DNA from: Thiosocius sp965601425 | Lineage (GTDB): Bacteria > Pseudomonadota > Gammaproteobacteria > Chromatiales > Chromatiaceae | NCBI GenBank assembly: GCA_965601425.1 | Contig: CBFCWF010000118.1 | Span: 1-13,096 of the forward strand | Direction: 5' to 3' | Length of the DNA stretch: 13,096 bases | In this document: positions 1 to 6,193 of the stretch, one piece after another | How positions within the stretch are numbered: the stretch's first letter is position 1 | Layout of the letters: each line of letters opens with the position of its first letter | Translations under genes and position numbers: made by a program | Notes under the pieces: model-generated | Seen by the model: only the letters and a program-made list of their open reading frames with translations | Database searches by the model: none | Told to the model about the DNA's origin: nothing

Positions 1-464
1 CCGCAGTATTGCGTGGGTCGAGGCAAATATGTGCCTTGAAAGTGTCAAAGTCGGGGTTGAGTGGTTTCCCTTCCGAATCGCGCAGCCCGATCACGTAGGT
101 AGACCCCGCACCCACCGGCGGATTGACCATCGCCGGGGTGATGCCGGTCGCGTAGAAATGGAAGCGGGTGCGCTCATTGACCAGGCTGACACCGTCATTC
201 CGGCGTGGTCATGACCATCGCCTCGACCGCACGGGAGAAGTCGAGGTGATCCGAGACCTTTTCCGCCGTCGCCTCGGTGGGAACCCCATCGACGAACTCC
301 AGCATTACCAGCCGGGTCTTCGTCTTGTAGGGTGTGATGACATTCGCCGGGATCTCAGTAGTCATCTTCATCTGCGGTGCGGCCCGCGACAGGCACACTG
401 CCGGCAGTGTGCCGATGGCTATCGCGGCCGCACCGAGGAACCCACCAAGCCTGTTCGCTTTCAT
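1..464 (-). pseudogene. DUF1254/DUF1214 protein, internally deleted
   Basis: The gene starts at 464 behind a good ribosome site (GAGAGGAGTAAGG directly before ATG). The first 89 codons give a signal-peptide-like N-terminus and then a DUF1254 start: TTEIPANVITPYKTKTRLVM, then LEFVDGVPTEATAEKV, DHLDFSRAVEAM. Frame is lost at about 195-210. In another frame of the same strand the sequence resumes directly with the DUF1214 part: VNERTRFHFYATGITPAM, GAGSTYVIGLRDSEGKPLN, running off the window at base 1. In intact relatives (roughly 450-480 residues, from general knowledge) these two parts are separated by well over 200 residues, so most of the protein is missing and the junction is out of frame. 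The family is periplasmic or secreted and its biochemical role is not established. I see a dead gene. What lies beyond base 1 is unknown but cannot restore the missing middle. Confidence 0.85.
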
Positions 465-772
465 CCTTACTCCTCTCTGTTCGGATGCGACAGATCTATT
501 GTCAAGCGCATGACTACCGGACCGTCCGTTGGCGTCACTTCAATGATGGCCGAGTGGGGGTCTCGGTTCCTGCCACTTCGCGCCAATGGCGACACTGGCT
601 ACGTCTCCCATTCTCGTACGCTCGAATCCATGCGTAGGCTTCGCCCGCGAAACCTGGGCGAATCGAGCCGCTTGCGGCACACCGATTACTCGCCGGATGG
701 CCATCCCGGCCGGGAAACGAAAACCCTCGCGCCATTCGCGCGATTGTCATTGAAATGCGCGGTCGCGTACTG
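465..772. other. Gene-free spacer upstream of the DUF1254 pseudogene
   Basis: This stretch lies between the end of the AraC remnant (773) and the start of the DUF1254 pseudogene (464). The open frames across it have no recognisable motif. The only regulatory-looking element is a perfect TTGACA on the minus strand at 505-500, about 36 bases before the start codon at 464. A 17-base spacer leads to GAACAG at 482-477, a poor match to TATAAT, so a sigma70-type promoter here is only a suggestion. Confidence 0.4.
477..505 (-). promoter_or_regulatory. Possible sigma70-type promoter of the DUF1254 pseudogene
   Basis: A consensus -35 hexamer TTGACA (505-500) lies at a plausible distance before the ribosome site and start at 464. 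The -10 box is poor (GAACAG after 17 bases). The call rests on the -35 alone. Confidence 0.25.
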
Positions 773-1193
773 TCAGGCGACGGCACGGCGCTGATACCGA
801 CTTGGGCTGACGCCGACGACGCGGCCGAACGCGCGACTGAAATACGCCGGGTCGTCGTAGCCGACCGCGTTTGCGACATCAATGACCCTCATATCCGAAC
901 TGCGCAGCAGATCGCGCGCCAGGTACGTGTGCCGACTGGAACGCGATGACCGTCGGGGCCCAGGCCTCACCGACGAAGTGCCGAAGGGTCGTGAGCAGGG
1001 CCCAGAGCCGGAACCACTCGTCGACGAAATGGCTCCGCCCGCGGGAGGCATCGGCGCAGGAGGCGAGGATGCGCACTCCCCCGCCGTTGCGGCGCATGCG
1101 ATAGCGAACAATGGACTGTTCGCGATCGACAAGCCGGATCAGGGTCCGGAGCGCCTCCTCCAGGTTGCGCGCATGCAGCAGGCCATTGCGCAT
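773..1193 (-). pseudogene. AraC-family transcription regulator, deleted and frameshifted
   Basis: Two pieces of one AraC-type regulator remain, in two frames. The 5' piece (1193 to about 930) resembles the arabinose-binding-like N-terminal domain of the OruR/PF12625 type: NLEEALRTLIRLVDREQ, RYRMRRNGGGVRI, DEWFRLWALLTTLRHFVG. The 3' piece (about 922-773) is the second half of the AraC DNA-binding domain: LARDLLRSSDMRVIDVA, GYDDPAYFSRAFGRVVGV, SPSRYQRR, then a stop at 773. The first helix-turn-helix and the end of the sensing domain, roughly 100 residues, are missing at the junction (about 920-935), and the frame shifts there. The coding order is correct for one gene, so this is a deletion rather than two genes. 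It probably once regulated the neighbouring DUF1254 or sulfatase genes, which is inference from position only. Confidence 0.82.
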
Positions 1194-1198
1194 TTCGC

Positions 1199-1376
1199 TG
1201 CCGAAATTGGTTTCGATCTTGTCCCCTGTGGGTTTGAAGTCCTTCGATGTCTGCTTGGTTCCGGCGGTTTCAAACAGATTTCTCCTTTAGTCTGCGTTCT
1301 CGGTATGCGCAGGTAATGCTGATCCGGCTGGCATCACCCCGGCCAGTGCAATTGGAAGAAATGATCCATTTTTCAT
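1199..1376 (-). pseudogene. Orphan signal peptide of a secreted protein, interrupted
   Basis: A start at 1376 has a strong ribosome site (AAAGGAAACGCG before ATG) and encodes 29 residues, MKNGSFLPIALAGVMPAGSA followed by LPAHTENAD, then TAA at 1289-1287. This is a typical Sec signal peptide (hydrophobic core, Ala-rich cleavage region) with nothing left to export. After the TAA the same frame continues openly through LFETAGTKQTSKDFKPTGDK and IETNFGSE into the AraC remnant, with codon use that still looks coding (mostly G or C in third position). I do not recognise that segment. A second purine-rich site, AAGGAG, sits over the stop. Either the TAA is a nonsense or deletion scar in a secreted-protein gene fused by deletion to the AraC remnant, or this is a tiny secreted peptide. 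The first is more likely given the neighbours. It starts 67 bases after the sulfatase stop and was probably co-transcribed with it. Confidence 0.5.
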
Positions 1377-1443
1377 CGCGTTTCCTTTGAAGAAGATTTA
1401 TGGACCTCTCAGATTGATTGTACTTTTCAGGAGACAGGCAAAA

Positions 1444-2952
1444 TCAAAGCCCTGGGTCCGTCAGCGACACGCCTTCCGGGTTGGGATACTGTTCGAGAGA
1501 CTTCTTGTACTCCCCCACGATCCGGAGGTAGTGCCGGAACACCCACGCATTGTCTGCGGTGATCACGATCTGCTCCCGCGGATCCATCTGGATATCGTAA
1601 AGCTGCAACAACTCGTTGCTGATCACCCGCGTGCCCATGGCACCTTCCTGGCGCGGATTATTGAACGACGCGACAAACGGCTTGGGATACATGCGGTACT
1701 GCCGCCAACGCACTGCGGCAAGATCGTTATTGACGAAAGTCATCAGGTGCTCTCGGTTGGAATCGTCCTGTTTTCCCAAGAAGTAGTCACTCTGGTCGAC
1801 GCCGTCGATCGCGCGGTCACTCGGCATCTCGCCGCCGATGAGCGCAGCAAGGCTCGGGTAAAAATCATGGATCGACACCATCCCGTTGCTCTTGCGGGGC
1901 GGGATTCTACCTGGCCATTTGATCATGCCCGGAACCCGCAGAGATCCTTCAAGCGCATCACCAAGCTCCCCGCGAAACGGCCCGTTGTTGGAACCGATGT
2001 AGCCCTGCGGCATGGTCTGCGAGTTCCCGTTCGCGTTATCGGAGGCCCAGATGACGATGGTGTTGTCCTCGATACCTGCCTCTTCAATGGCATCGAGCAC
2101 CTGCCCGGTGCGGTAATCTAGTTCCATAATGGCGTCGCCATAAGGGTGGCCCGCTTTGCCGACGAATACGGGCGCAGGCAAGTTCGGGTAGTGCGCATGG
2201 GTCCAACCGATGTAAAGGAAGAAGGGTTTGTCGCCCTTTGCCTGGCGCTTGATGTAATCGACTGATGCCGCCGCGATATCACCCTCGACCTGTGACCGAT
2301 ATTCCACGGTGTATTCGCGGACTGGCTTCAGATCACCGTTCTCATCGGATTCCCAGACCCTTGGAACCACGCTCTCGATGAAATCATCCGGCATGTTCTG
2401 GCGTTCCATGTGGCCGCGATACAGCGTGCCATCAGTGGTCTCTATCACCCCGACCTTGTACTCGTCGAAACCCTGCCGTGTTGGCCAACTCTGTTCCTCC
2501 GAACCCAGATGCCACTTGCCGGTCATGCCGGTGGCATAGCCCTGGCTCTTGAACATCTCCGCCATGGTGATTTCCGCGTCCTGCAGCGTATTGGGCGTTC
2601 CGCCGATAATGATGGTGCCCAGGCCTGCACGGCCCGCGTAACGGCCCAACATCAGCGCGGCCCGCGACGGCGTGCATCCAGGCTCTACCAGGAACTGCGT
2701 CATCTGAAGGCCTTCTTCTGCGATGGAATCGATGCGGGGGGTGGGCATGCCCCGCATCTCCCCGCCCCCATAGGCACCGATGTCACCCCAGCCGACGTTG
2801 TCGGCCAGCATCAGCACCACATTGGGCCGCACGGCCGCAGATGCGGTTGCTGCAAACCAAACGGTCAACAGCCCCGCGATCGCAAGTTGGGATGATCCTT
2901 TGTTTTTCATGATGTACCACCAGTTGTTGAGGTTCGTTTTCGATGCTGACAT
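1444..2952 (-). CDS. Secreted sulfatase (arylsulfatase family)
   Basis: An intact sulfatase of the alkaline-phosphatase superfamily, which hydrolyses sulfate esters, probably in the periplasm. Numbering from the start at 2952: a hydrophobic signal segment with Ala-rich cleavage region at about 22-40; metal-site motif RPNVVLMLADNVGWGD (Asp51-Asn52); formylglycine signature CTPSRAALMLGR with Cys93; GKWHLG (Lys146, His148); GWTHAH around His252; and WASDNANGN (Asp305-Asn306). Length (502) is normal for the family. The start is uncertain. ATG 2952 has AGGGGG about 4-5 bases upstream. ATG 2910 gives a cleaner signal peptide (MKNKGSSQLAIAGLL, 488 residues) but a weaker GGTGG site. Cys93 must be converted to formylglycine by a sulfatase-modifying enzyme, and none is encoded in this window. 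The gene follows the second DUF1214 remnant on the same strand. The substrate cannot be told from sequence. Confidence 0.93.
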   Translation of the reverse strand: MSASKTNLNNWWYIMKNKGSSQLAIAGLLTVWFAATASAAVRPNVVLMLADNVGWGDIGAYGGGEMRGMPTPRIDSIAEEGLQMTQFLVEPGCTPSRAALMLGRYAGRAGLGTIIIGGTPNTLQDAEITMAEMFKSQGYATGMTGKWHLGSEEQSWPTRQGFDEYKVGVIETTDGTLYRGHMERQNMPDDFIESVVPRVWESDENGDLKPVREYTVEYRSQVEGDIAAASVDYIKRQAKGDKPFFLYIGWTHAHYPNLPAPVFVGKAGHPYGDAIMELDYRTGQVLDAIEEAGIEDNTIVIWASDNANGNSQTMPQGYIGSNNGPFRGELGDALEGSLRVPGMIKWPGRIPPRKSNGMVSIHDFYPSLAALIGGEMPSDRAIDGVDQSDYFLGKQDDSNREHLMTFVNNDLAAVRWRQYRMYPKPFVASFNNPRQEGAMGTRVISNELLQLYDIQMDPREQIVITADNAWVFRHYLRIVGEYKKSLEQYPNPEGVSLTDPGL

Positions 2953-3449
2953 GTGCCCCCTGTCGGCACCTGGGAGTCTTTACTACCGCGTTGCTCCACG
3001 CAGACGATTTCAATGGGACGCCAGCTCTGGTCGAACCAGGCCTGCTCCGGGCCATGGAGACGGCACAGCATGTGCCAGCCTTTACCGGGCACGGACTGCA
3101 TCCAGTGGTTTTTCTTGCCCGCAGGCCGCTCCGGGCCGAAGTACGCGTCATACGAGCCATCGGCGTTCGCTTCCACCTTGCCTTCGGCCCCGGTGATTTC
3201 CGGGACGCGCTTGTCGGTCTGCAACTTGGAACAGGTTTGCACGTTGTAGACGGTAGGGGCCCAGCAGTGGTCGGCGAGGACGTTCGGCGGCAGATCCACG
3301 CGACAGGTCTTCGGCCCTTCAACGGTTGGCCGTCCACATCTCGCATGCCAGCGATCTATTGGGTTCCGCTGCCGGTCCTTGGAGGCCACCACCGCGGGCG
3401 TGATGCCCTTGGCAGTCAAAGTGAGAAGCCAATGCAGCAGTTCGATCAC
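2907..3449 (-). pseudogene. DUF1214 C-terminal remnant, two frameshifts and a nonsense codon
   Basis: The last third of a second DUF1254/DUF1214 protein, distinct from the copy at 1-464. From about 3440 the frame reads TLTAKGITPAVVASKD. It then shifts at about 3385-3390 to TGSGTQ, meets TAG (3351-3349) where relatives usually have Tyr, and continues IAGMRDVDGQPLKG. It shifts again at a G-run near 3313-3318 into GPKTCRVDLPPNVLADHCW, APTVYNVQTCSKLQTDK, EANADGSYDAYFGPERPAGK, MQSVPGKGWHMLCRLHGPEQ and AWFDQSWRPIEIV (ending at 3003). Intact homologues end close to this point. Here the frame reads about 30 further residues to a stop at 2907 that overlaps the alternative sulfatase start at 2910. The DUF1254 half is absent. 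The stretch from 3313 to 3003 alone is an undamaged domain core, but without start and N-terminus I regard it as dead. Confidence 0.85.
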
Positions 3450-3890
3450 GCAGATCGCACCTGAAAGCCAGATTTGATCCCCGCGTACGGGGCGCTGTTG
3501 TCGCTCACTGGTTCACCGGAATTTCACAGGAGACAGGACAGAGTTTCGTCGAGGGTTCGCATCGAATCCTGCCATTTTGCGCCACAGGTGAGCGGGTCCG
3601 TCATCGAGCCGTTTTGACGGTTCTCGGCTACTTCCGCTGCAAGTATCCCCGCAGGCTTTCGAGAACGGCAAAGCCAAACGACGATCTCTGCAATTGAGGA
3701 CGGCCGGTGTCGCTCGGGTGTTGAGCGTGCAAACAGGACCAGTCATTCTTCAGTCGTCGTGAGAACGGCCTTTATCTGTTTGTCACGGTTTTCAGTTCAA
3801 ATAGGACCTCGGGTCGGCATCCGTGCCTAACGTTGGCGGCATGGCGCATGCTCAGCGGATCGCTGAATACTCGCAGAATGAGGATGCATT
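3450..3890. other. Gene-free region
   Basis: No frame on either strand shows recognisable motifs; the open stretches are short and their translations rich in Arg, Ser and Pro, as expected of non-coding GC-rich DNA. A short perfect inverted repeat, CCCCG-CGTA-CGGGG, lies at 3479-3492 but has no T-run on either side. I see no promoter, RNA gene or repeat array. Confidence 0.4.
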
Positions 3891-3962
3891 TTGACTTGTC
3901 CCAAGGCACTCAATCGTGTCGGCCTGTCGGTTCCTGACGTCGATGCCGCATTCAAATGGTAA
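3891..3962 (+). pseudogene. N-terminal stub of a VOC (glyoxalase-like) protein
   Basis: A TTG start at 3891 with GAGGA (3880-3884) at correct spacing encodes MTCPKALNRVGLSVPDVDAA followed by FKW and a TAA at 3960-3962. The segment LNRVGLSVPDVDAAFKW is the first beta-strand and helix of the vicinal-oxygen-chelate fold, where relatives continue with WYxxxLGF. The stop falls exactly where the conserved Tyr would be. Nothing downstream in any frame resembles the rest of a VOC domain, so the gene was cut shortly after its start. VOC enzymes are metal-dependent isomerases, dioxygenases or lyases; which kind this was cannot be said. The match is short, so confidence is moderate. Confidence 0.5.
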
Positions 3963-4192
3963 CCGTATGCCACCCATTCGCATACTCAACAGGTCCCGAT
4001 ACTGATCGGACAGCTGGCCTGGCGTCTAGACCGCTGGAAAGGCCAACACCGCCGTCTCACCGAATACAAGCTACCTCGACGTATCCACAACGAAGGGGCC
4101 TCCTCGCGATGACGGGCGAGTCTTTTCCGTACCTGCAAAGCACGATAGTTTGACAGTCCAGAAACTCATCAAAAGCGAAGCCGCGATGGTGT

Positions 4193-4390
4193 AAAGAGGC
4201 GGCGAATTTCCCGCACCAGACTAAGCCGGGCCCGATCAGCGATTCGCCTGTTGCCGTTTCCGAGAAACCAAGCCGTCTGGCATCAAACGGGAAGCCAACC
4301 GCTGAAGATCCAGACGACAACCCGGTCTTGGCGATGGCCCAAGCGATTCGGGCGCAGTACCTGGTCACGGGGGATAAGAAAGACCCGCCT
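4193..4390 (+). pseudogene. C-terminal remnant of a PIN-domain (toxin-like) protein
   Basis: The frame through 4304-4384 reads EDPDDNPVLAMAQAIRAQYL followed by VTGDKKD. This is the conserved C-terminal core of PIN-domain ribonucleases of the 'putative toxin-antitoxin component' type: the acidic DPDDN, a hydrophobic helix, and the (Y/F)(L/I)V(T/S)GDKD motif. The frame is open upstream to about 4193 but diverges from the family before the acidic motif, and the N-terminal PIN half with its first catalytic Asp is absent. After GDKK the family would continue DLLxL, but here it goes to DPPGYTTTP. A one-frame shift gives LGIRLLQIDG, which is more like the expected end. No partner antitoxin gene is visible. 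This is probably a decayed toxin, with identity resting on one motif block. Confidence 0.5.
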
Positions 4391-4400
4391 GGGTATACGA

Positions 4401-4790
4401 CTACTCCAGATCGATGGCCCGAATCGCCTTTTCCAGAAACGCGATGCGCGCGGCGATCTGCGGGCTCACATCGCCGTGTCGGGCCTGCGCAATACTTCTA
4501 TCGCCGCGCAGCTGCATCATCAGCCAGCCGCGAACCATCACGTAGTAACGCGAATCCAACCCGAGCTCCAGGACCGCCGCCATCGCATCCGGGGCTTCGG
4601 GATTGCGGATGGCCGCGGCGATTGCAAGCACCCTGTGACCGAGCCATAGCGCGTGCTCGTCAGCCCGTGACAGATCGACTGGTTCGAGCCGACTGCCGCC
4701 GGCGATTCCGATCGCGGGTAGCAGGAGGACAAAGGCCAAGACGATACAGACAACGGTCGGACAAGCCAGTGCGTGGTTCCCCTTGGTCAT
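4401..4790 (-). CDS. Small exported protein of unknown function
   Basis: A 129-residue protein starting at 4790 (ribosome site GAGAGGA upstream), 23 bases after the stop of the Gmad2 protein gene and so surely co-transcribed with it. Residues about 10-32 (TVVCIVLAFVLLLPAIGIAG) form one hydrophobic segment, either a signal peptide or a membrane anchor. The rest is predicted mostly helical with conserved-looking blocks: EHALWLGHRVLAIAAAIRN, LELGLDSRYYVMVRGWLMMQ, ARIAFLEKAIRAIDLE at the very end. I do not recognise a named domain. The pairing suggests an envelope protein acting with its neighbour. Longer starts in this frame would only add an unlikely Arg-rich extension across the intergenic gap and into the neighbouring gene. 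Confidence 0.78.
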   Translation of the reverse strand: MTKGNHALACPTVVCIVLAFVLLLPAIGIAGGSRLEPVDLSRADEHALWLGHRVLAIAAAIRNPEAPDAMAAVLELGLDSRYYVMVRGWLMMQLRGDRSIAQARHGDVSPQIAARIAFLEKAIRAIDLE

Positions 4791-4813
4791 TGCGTCCTCT
4801 CGTGGTCGTGAAC

Positions 4814-5959
4814 CTATTTGAAGACGACCGGAACAACCAGCGCATCGTCCAATGCCTGGCGGTTGCTGGGATTGTCCTTCTCGAGGATCAAACGACCCGG
4901 GCCAGGCTCCGGCGACTCGAACCGCAGCACGGCGGAGAAAGGGACGAACTCGGTGGTCACCCATTCACTCTGGGCGGTCGCAAACCCGTGAGCGACAAGG
5001 TTGCCATCGCCGTCCGATAGCATCAGCGGAAAATCTCCCTCGAAGAACCAGGTCCCGCGAGCGCGCCCGCGAACCTCGACCGGGGAAGCGACCACCGCAC
5101 CGCGGGCCGGCAGGTCCAGGACGATCCGATCGCTGCGGCAATCGCCTTCTGGAACGGTACGGACGATGCGCGTCACGCGCCAGCCGACGGCGTAATCGGC
5201 ACCAAATCCGGTAGCCGGTGGCTCACCTGCGCTGCCCGCCAAGACCATTAACAACGGTGCATACGGTTTCGTCTCGGAGCGGACTGCGCGATAGGATCCC
5301 ATCATCGCATCCAGCGCGGGCGAATCCCCCAGCACCCAGTGCGCTTCCGGATCTGCGCAAGGTTCGAACGATCGCACTTCGTGTCCAATCGTGACCCAGC
5401 CTTCCACGATCCGCTCACCCGCATCGAGTGAGCCGACGAGCGTCAGCCCGTCACCCTCGAGCATCAGGTAGCCGGTGCGCGCGAGCATGGGTTCGGCCGA
5501 CATTGGTTCGTCCGGCGCACGCGCGAGGTAATCAACGACAATCACACCGTGGACAACGTCCAGGCGCTGCGGGTTGACACGGTCGCCAATCAAAACCGCA
5601 GACCCGCCACGATAGCCGCCATCGACCTTGTGCGCCGCGGCGACGTAGTAGAAAGTCCCGCTGCCGCCAGGGTCCTGGACCAGAAAAAGCACCGCGTCGG
5701 TGTCACCGTCCCCGTCGATGTCACCGTAGCTCGGGGCGCCGAGCACCTGTGTCCTGATTGCGGTGGCTGCCCCAGGCGCTGCTGGCCGCACGGCGCGCCC
5801 GTTCCGCAGCCTGACCGACTCCCCTTCGACGAGGTAGGTCGCGTCGCGCGGGCCTTCTGCCGGCATCGTCCCAGGTGCCATGTATTCTCCGGCACACGCC
5901 GGGTTCATCATGGCGGAAAGCAGTACCAGCGCCGCAGCGCCAATTACATCAAGTTTCAT
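4814..5959 (-). CDS. Secreted Gmad2-domain protein
   Basis: A 381-residue exported protein. The start at 5959 gives a good signal peptide (MKLDVIGAAALVLLSAMM, then NPACAGE with an ACA cleavage site; the Cys is not in a clean lipobox). Residues about 70-175 carry an Asp-rich loop (GDIDGDGDTDAV, 79-90) and the block LVQDPGGSGTFYYVAAA, typical of proteobacterial periplasmic proteins of unknown role. Residues about 186-275 (VRSFEPCADPEAHW, KPYAPLLMVLAG, GFGADY) resemble a META/NlpE-like segment with Cys201 and Cys274. Residues about 288-380 are a Gmad2 immunoglobulin-like domain: VVASPVEVRGRARGTWFFEG, FPLMLSDGDGN, RLILEKDNPS, then the end. Gmad2 was named from spore-germination proteins but is common in non-sporulating bacteria. 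It heads the operon with the 129-residue protein. Confidence 0.88.
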   Translation of the reverse strand: MKLDVIGAAALVLLSAMMNPACAGEYMAPGTMPAEGPRDATYLVEGESVRLRNGRAVRPAAPGAATAIRTQVLGAPSYGDIDGDGDTDAVLFLVQDPGGSGTFYYVAAAHKVDGGYRGGSAVLIGDRVNPQRLDVVHGVIVVDYLARAPDEPMSAEPMLARTGYLMLEGDGLTLVGSLDAGERIVEGWVTIGHEVRSFEPCADPEAHWVLGDSPALDAMMGSYRAVRSETKPYAPLLMVLAGSAGEPPATGFGADYAVGWRVTRIVRTVPEGDCRSDRIVLDLPARGAVVASPVEVRGRARGTWFFEGDFPLMLSDGDGNLVAHGFATAQSEWVTTEFVPFSAVLRFESPEPGPGRLILEKDNPSNRQALDDALVVPVVFK

Positions 5960-6054
5960 ATTCGAATCCCGGGTCCTTTGCTTCGCCGTGCTCGACAATA
6001 CGCCATGCCGTGTTCCTCTAGGCAATACTCATATAGGATGCTGAAATCGTCCAT
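5956..6054 (-). CDS. Possible 32-residue leader peptide overlapping the Gmad2 gene
   Basis: A short frame, ATG at 6054, encodes MDDFSILYEYCLEEHGMAYC followed by RARRSKGPGIRI, and its stop TGA overlaps the ATG of the Gmad2 gene by the classic ATGA arrangement. A purine-rich CGGGGGA lies about 8 bases before its start. The overlap would allow translational coupling, and the Gmad2 gene itself has only a weak ribosome site, which fits. Against it, no family is recognised and a frame of this length is not statistically remarkable. Confidence 0.35.
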   Translation of the reverse strand: MDDFSILYEYCLEEHGMAYCRARRSKGPGIRI

Positions 6055-6193
6055 CGTGACGATCCCCCGCGGCGGGAGTGCTTCCTTGGGACTGAAATGA
6101 AGATCCGGCGAAATCAAAAATTGCATTGCCAACGCGTCAGCTCAGGTAGTACGTTCCGCCTTCTTTGATTCATCTGGTTCGGAGCAAGCCGTC

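Noticed and set aside
1387..2121. 244-codon plus-strand open frame
   Set aside because: It lies antisense to the sulfatase gene, has no recognisable motif, and the opposite strand has full family conservation.
3479..3492. Perfect inverted repeat CCCCG-CGTA-CGGGG
   Set aside because: Only a 5-base stem, no T-run and no gene ending next to it; chance in GC-rich DNA is likely.
4375..4394. Possible terminator after the 129-residue gene (ACCC-AGGC-GGGT then CTTTCTT on the minus strand)
   Set aside because: The stem has only four pairs and the T-run is interrupted; too weak to call.
4328..5020. 230-codon plus-strand open frame
   Set aside because: Only its first 20 codons belong to the PIN remnant; the remainder is antisense to the 129-residue and Gmad2 genes.
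5955..5970. TTCGAATCCC resembling a tRNA T-loop
   Set aside because: No acceptor, D-arm or anticodon stem can be folded around it on either strand, and it sits at a coding start.
6055..6193. Promoter elements between the divergent Gmad2 and rimK-like genes
   Set aside because: Candidates such as TTGCAT with TAGTAC have wrong spacing or poor -10 boxes; a promoter must lie here for rimK, but I cannot place it.
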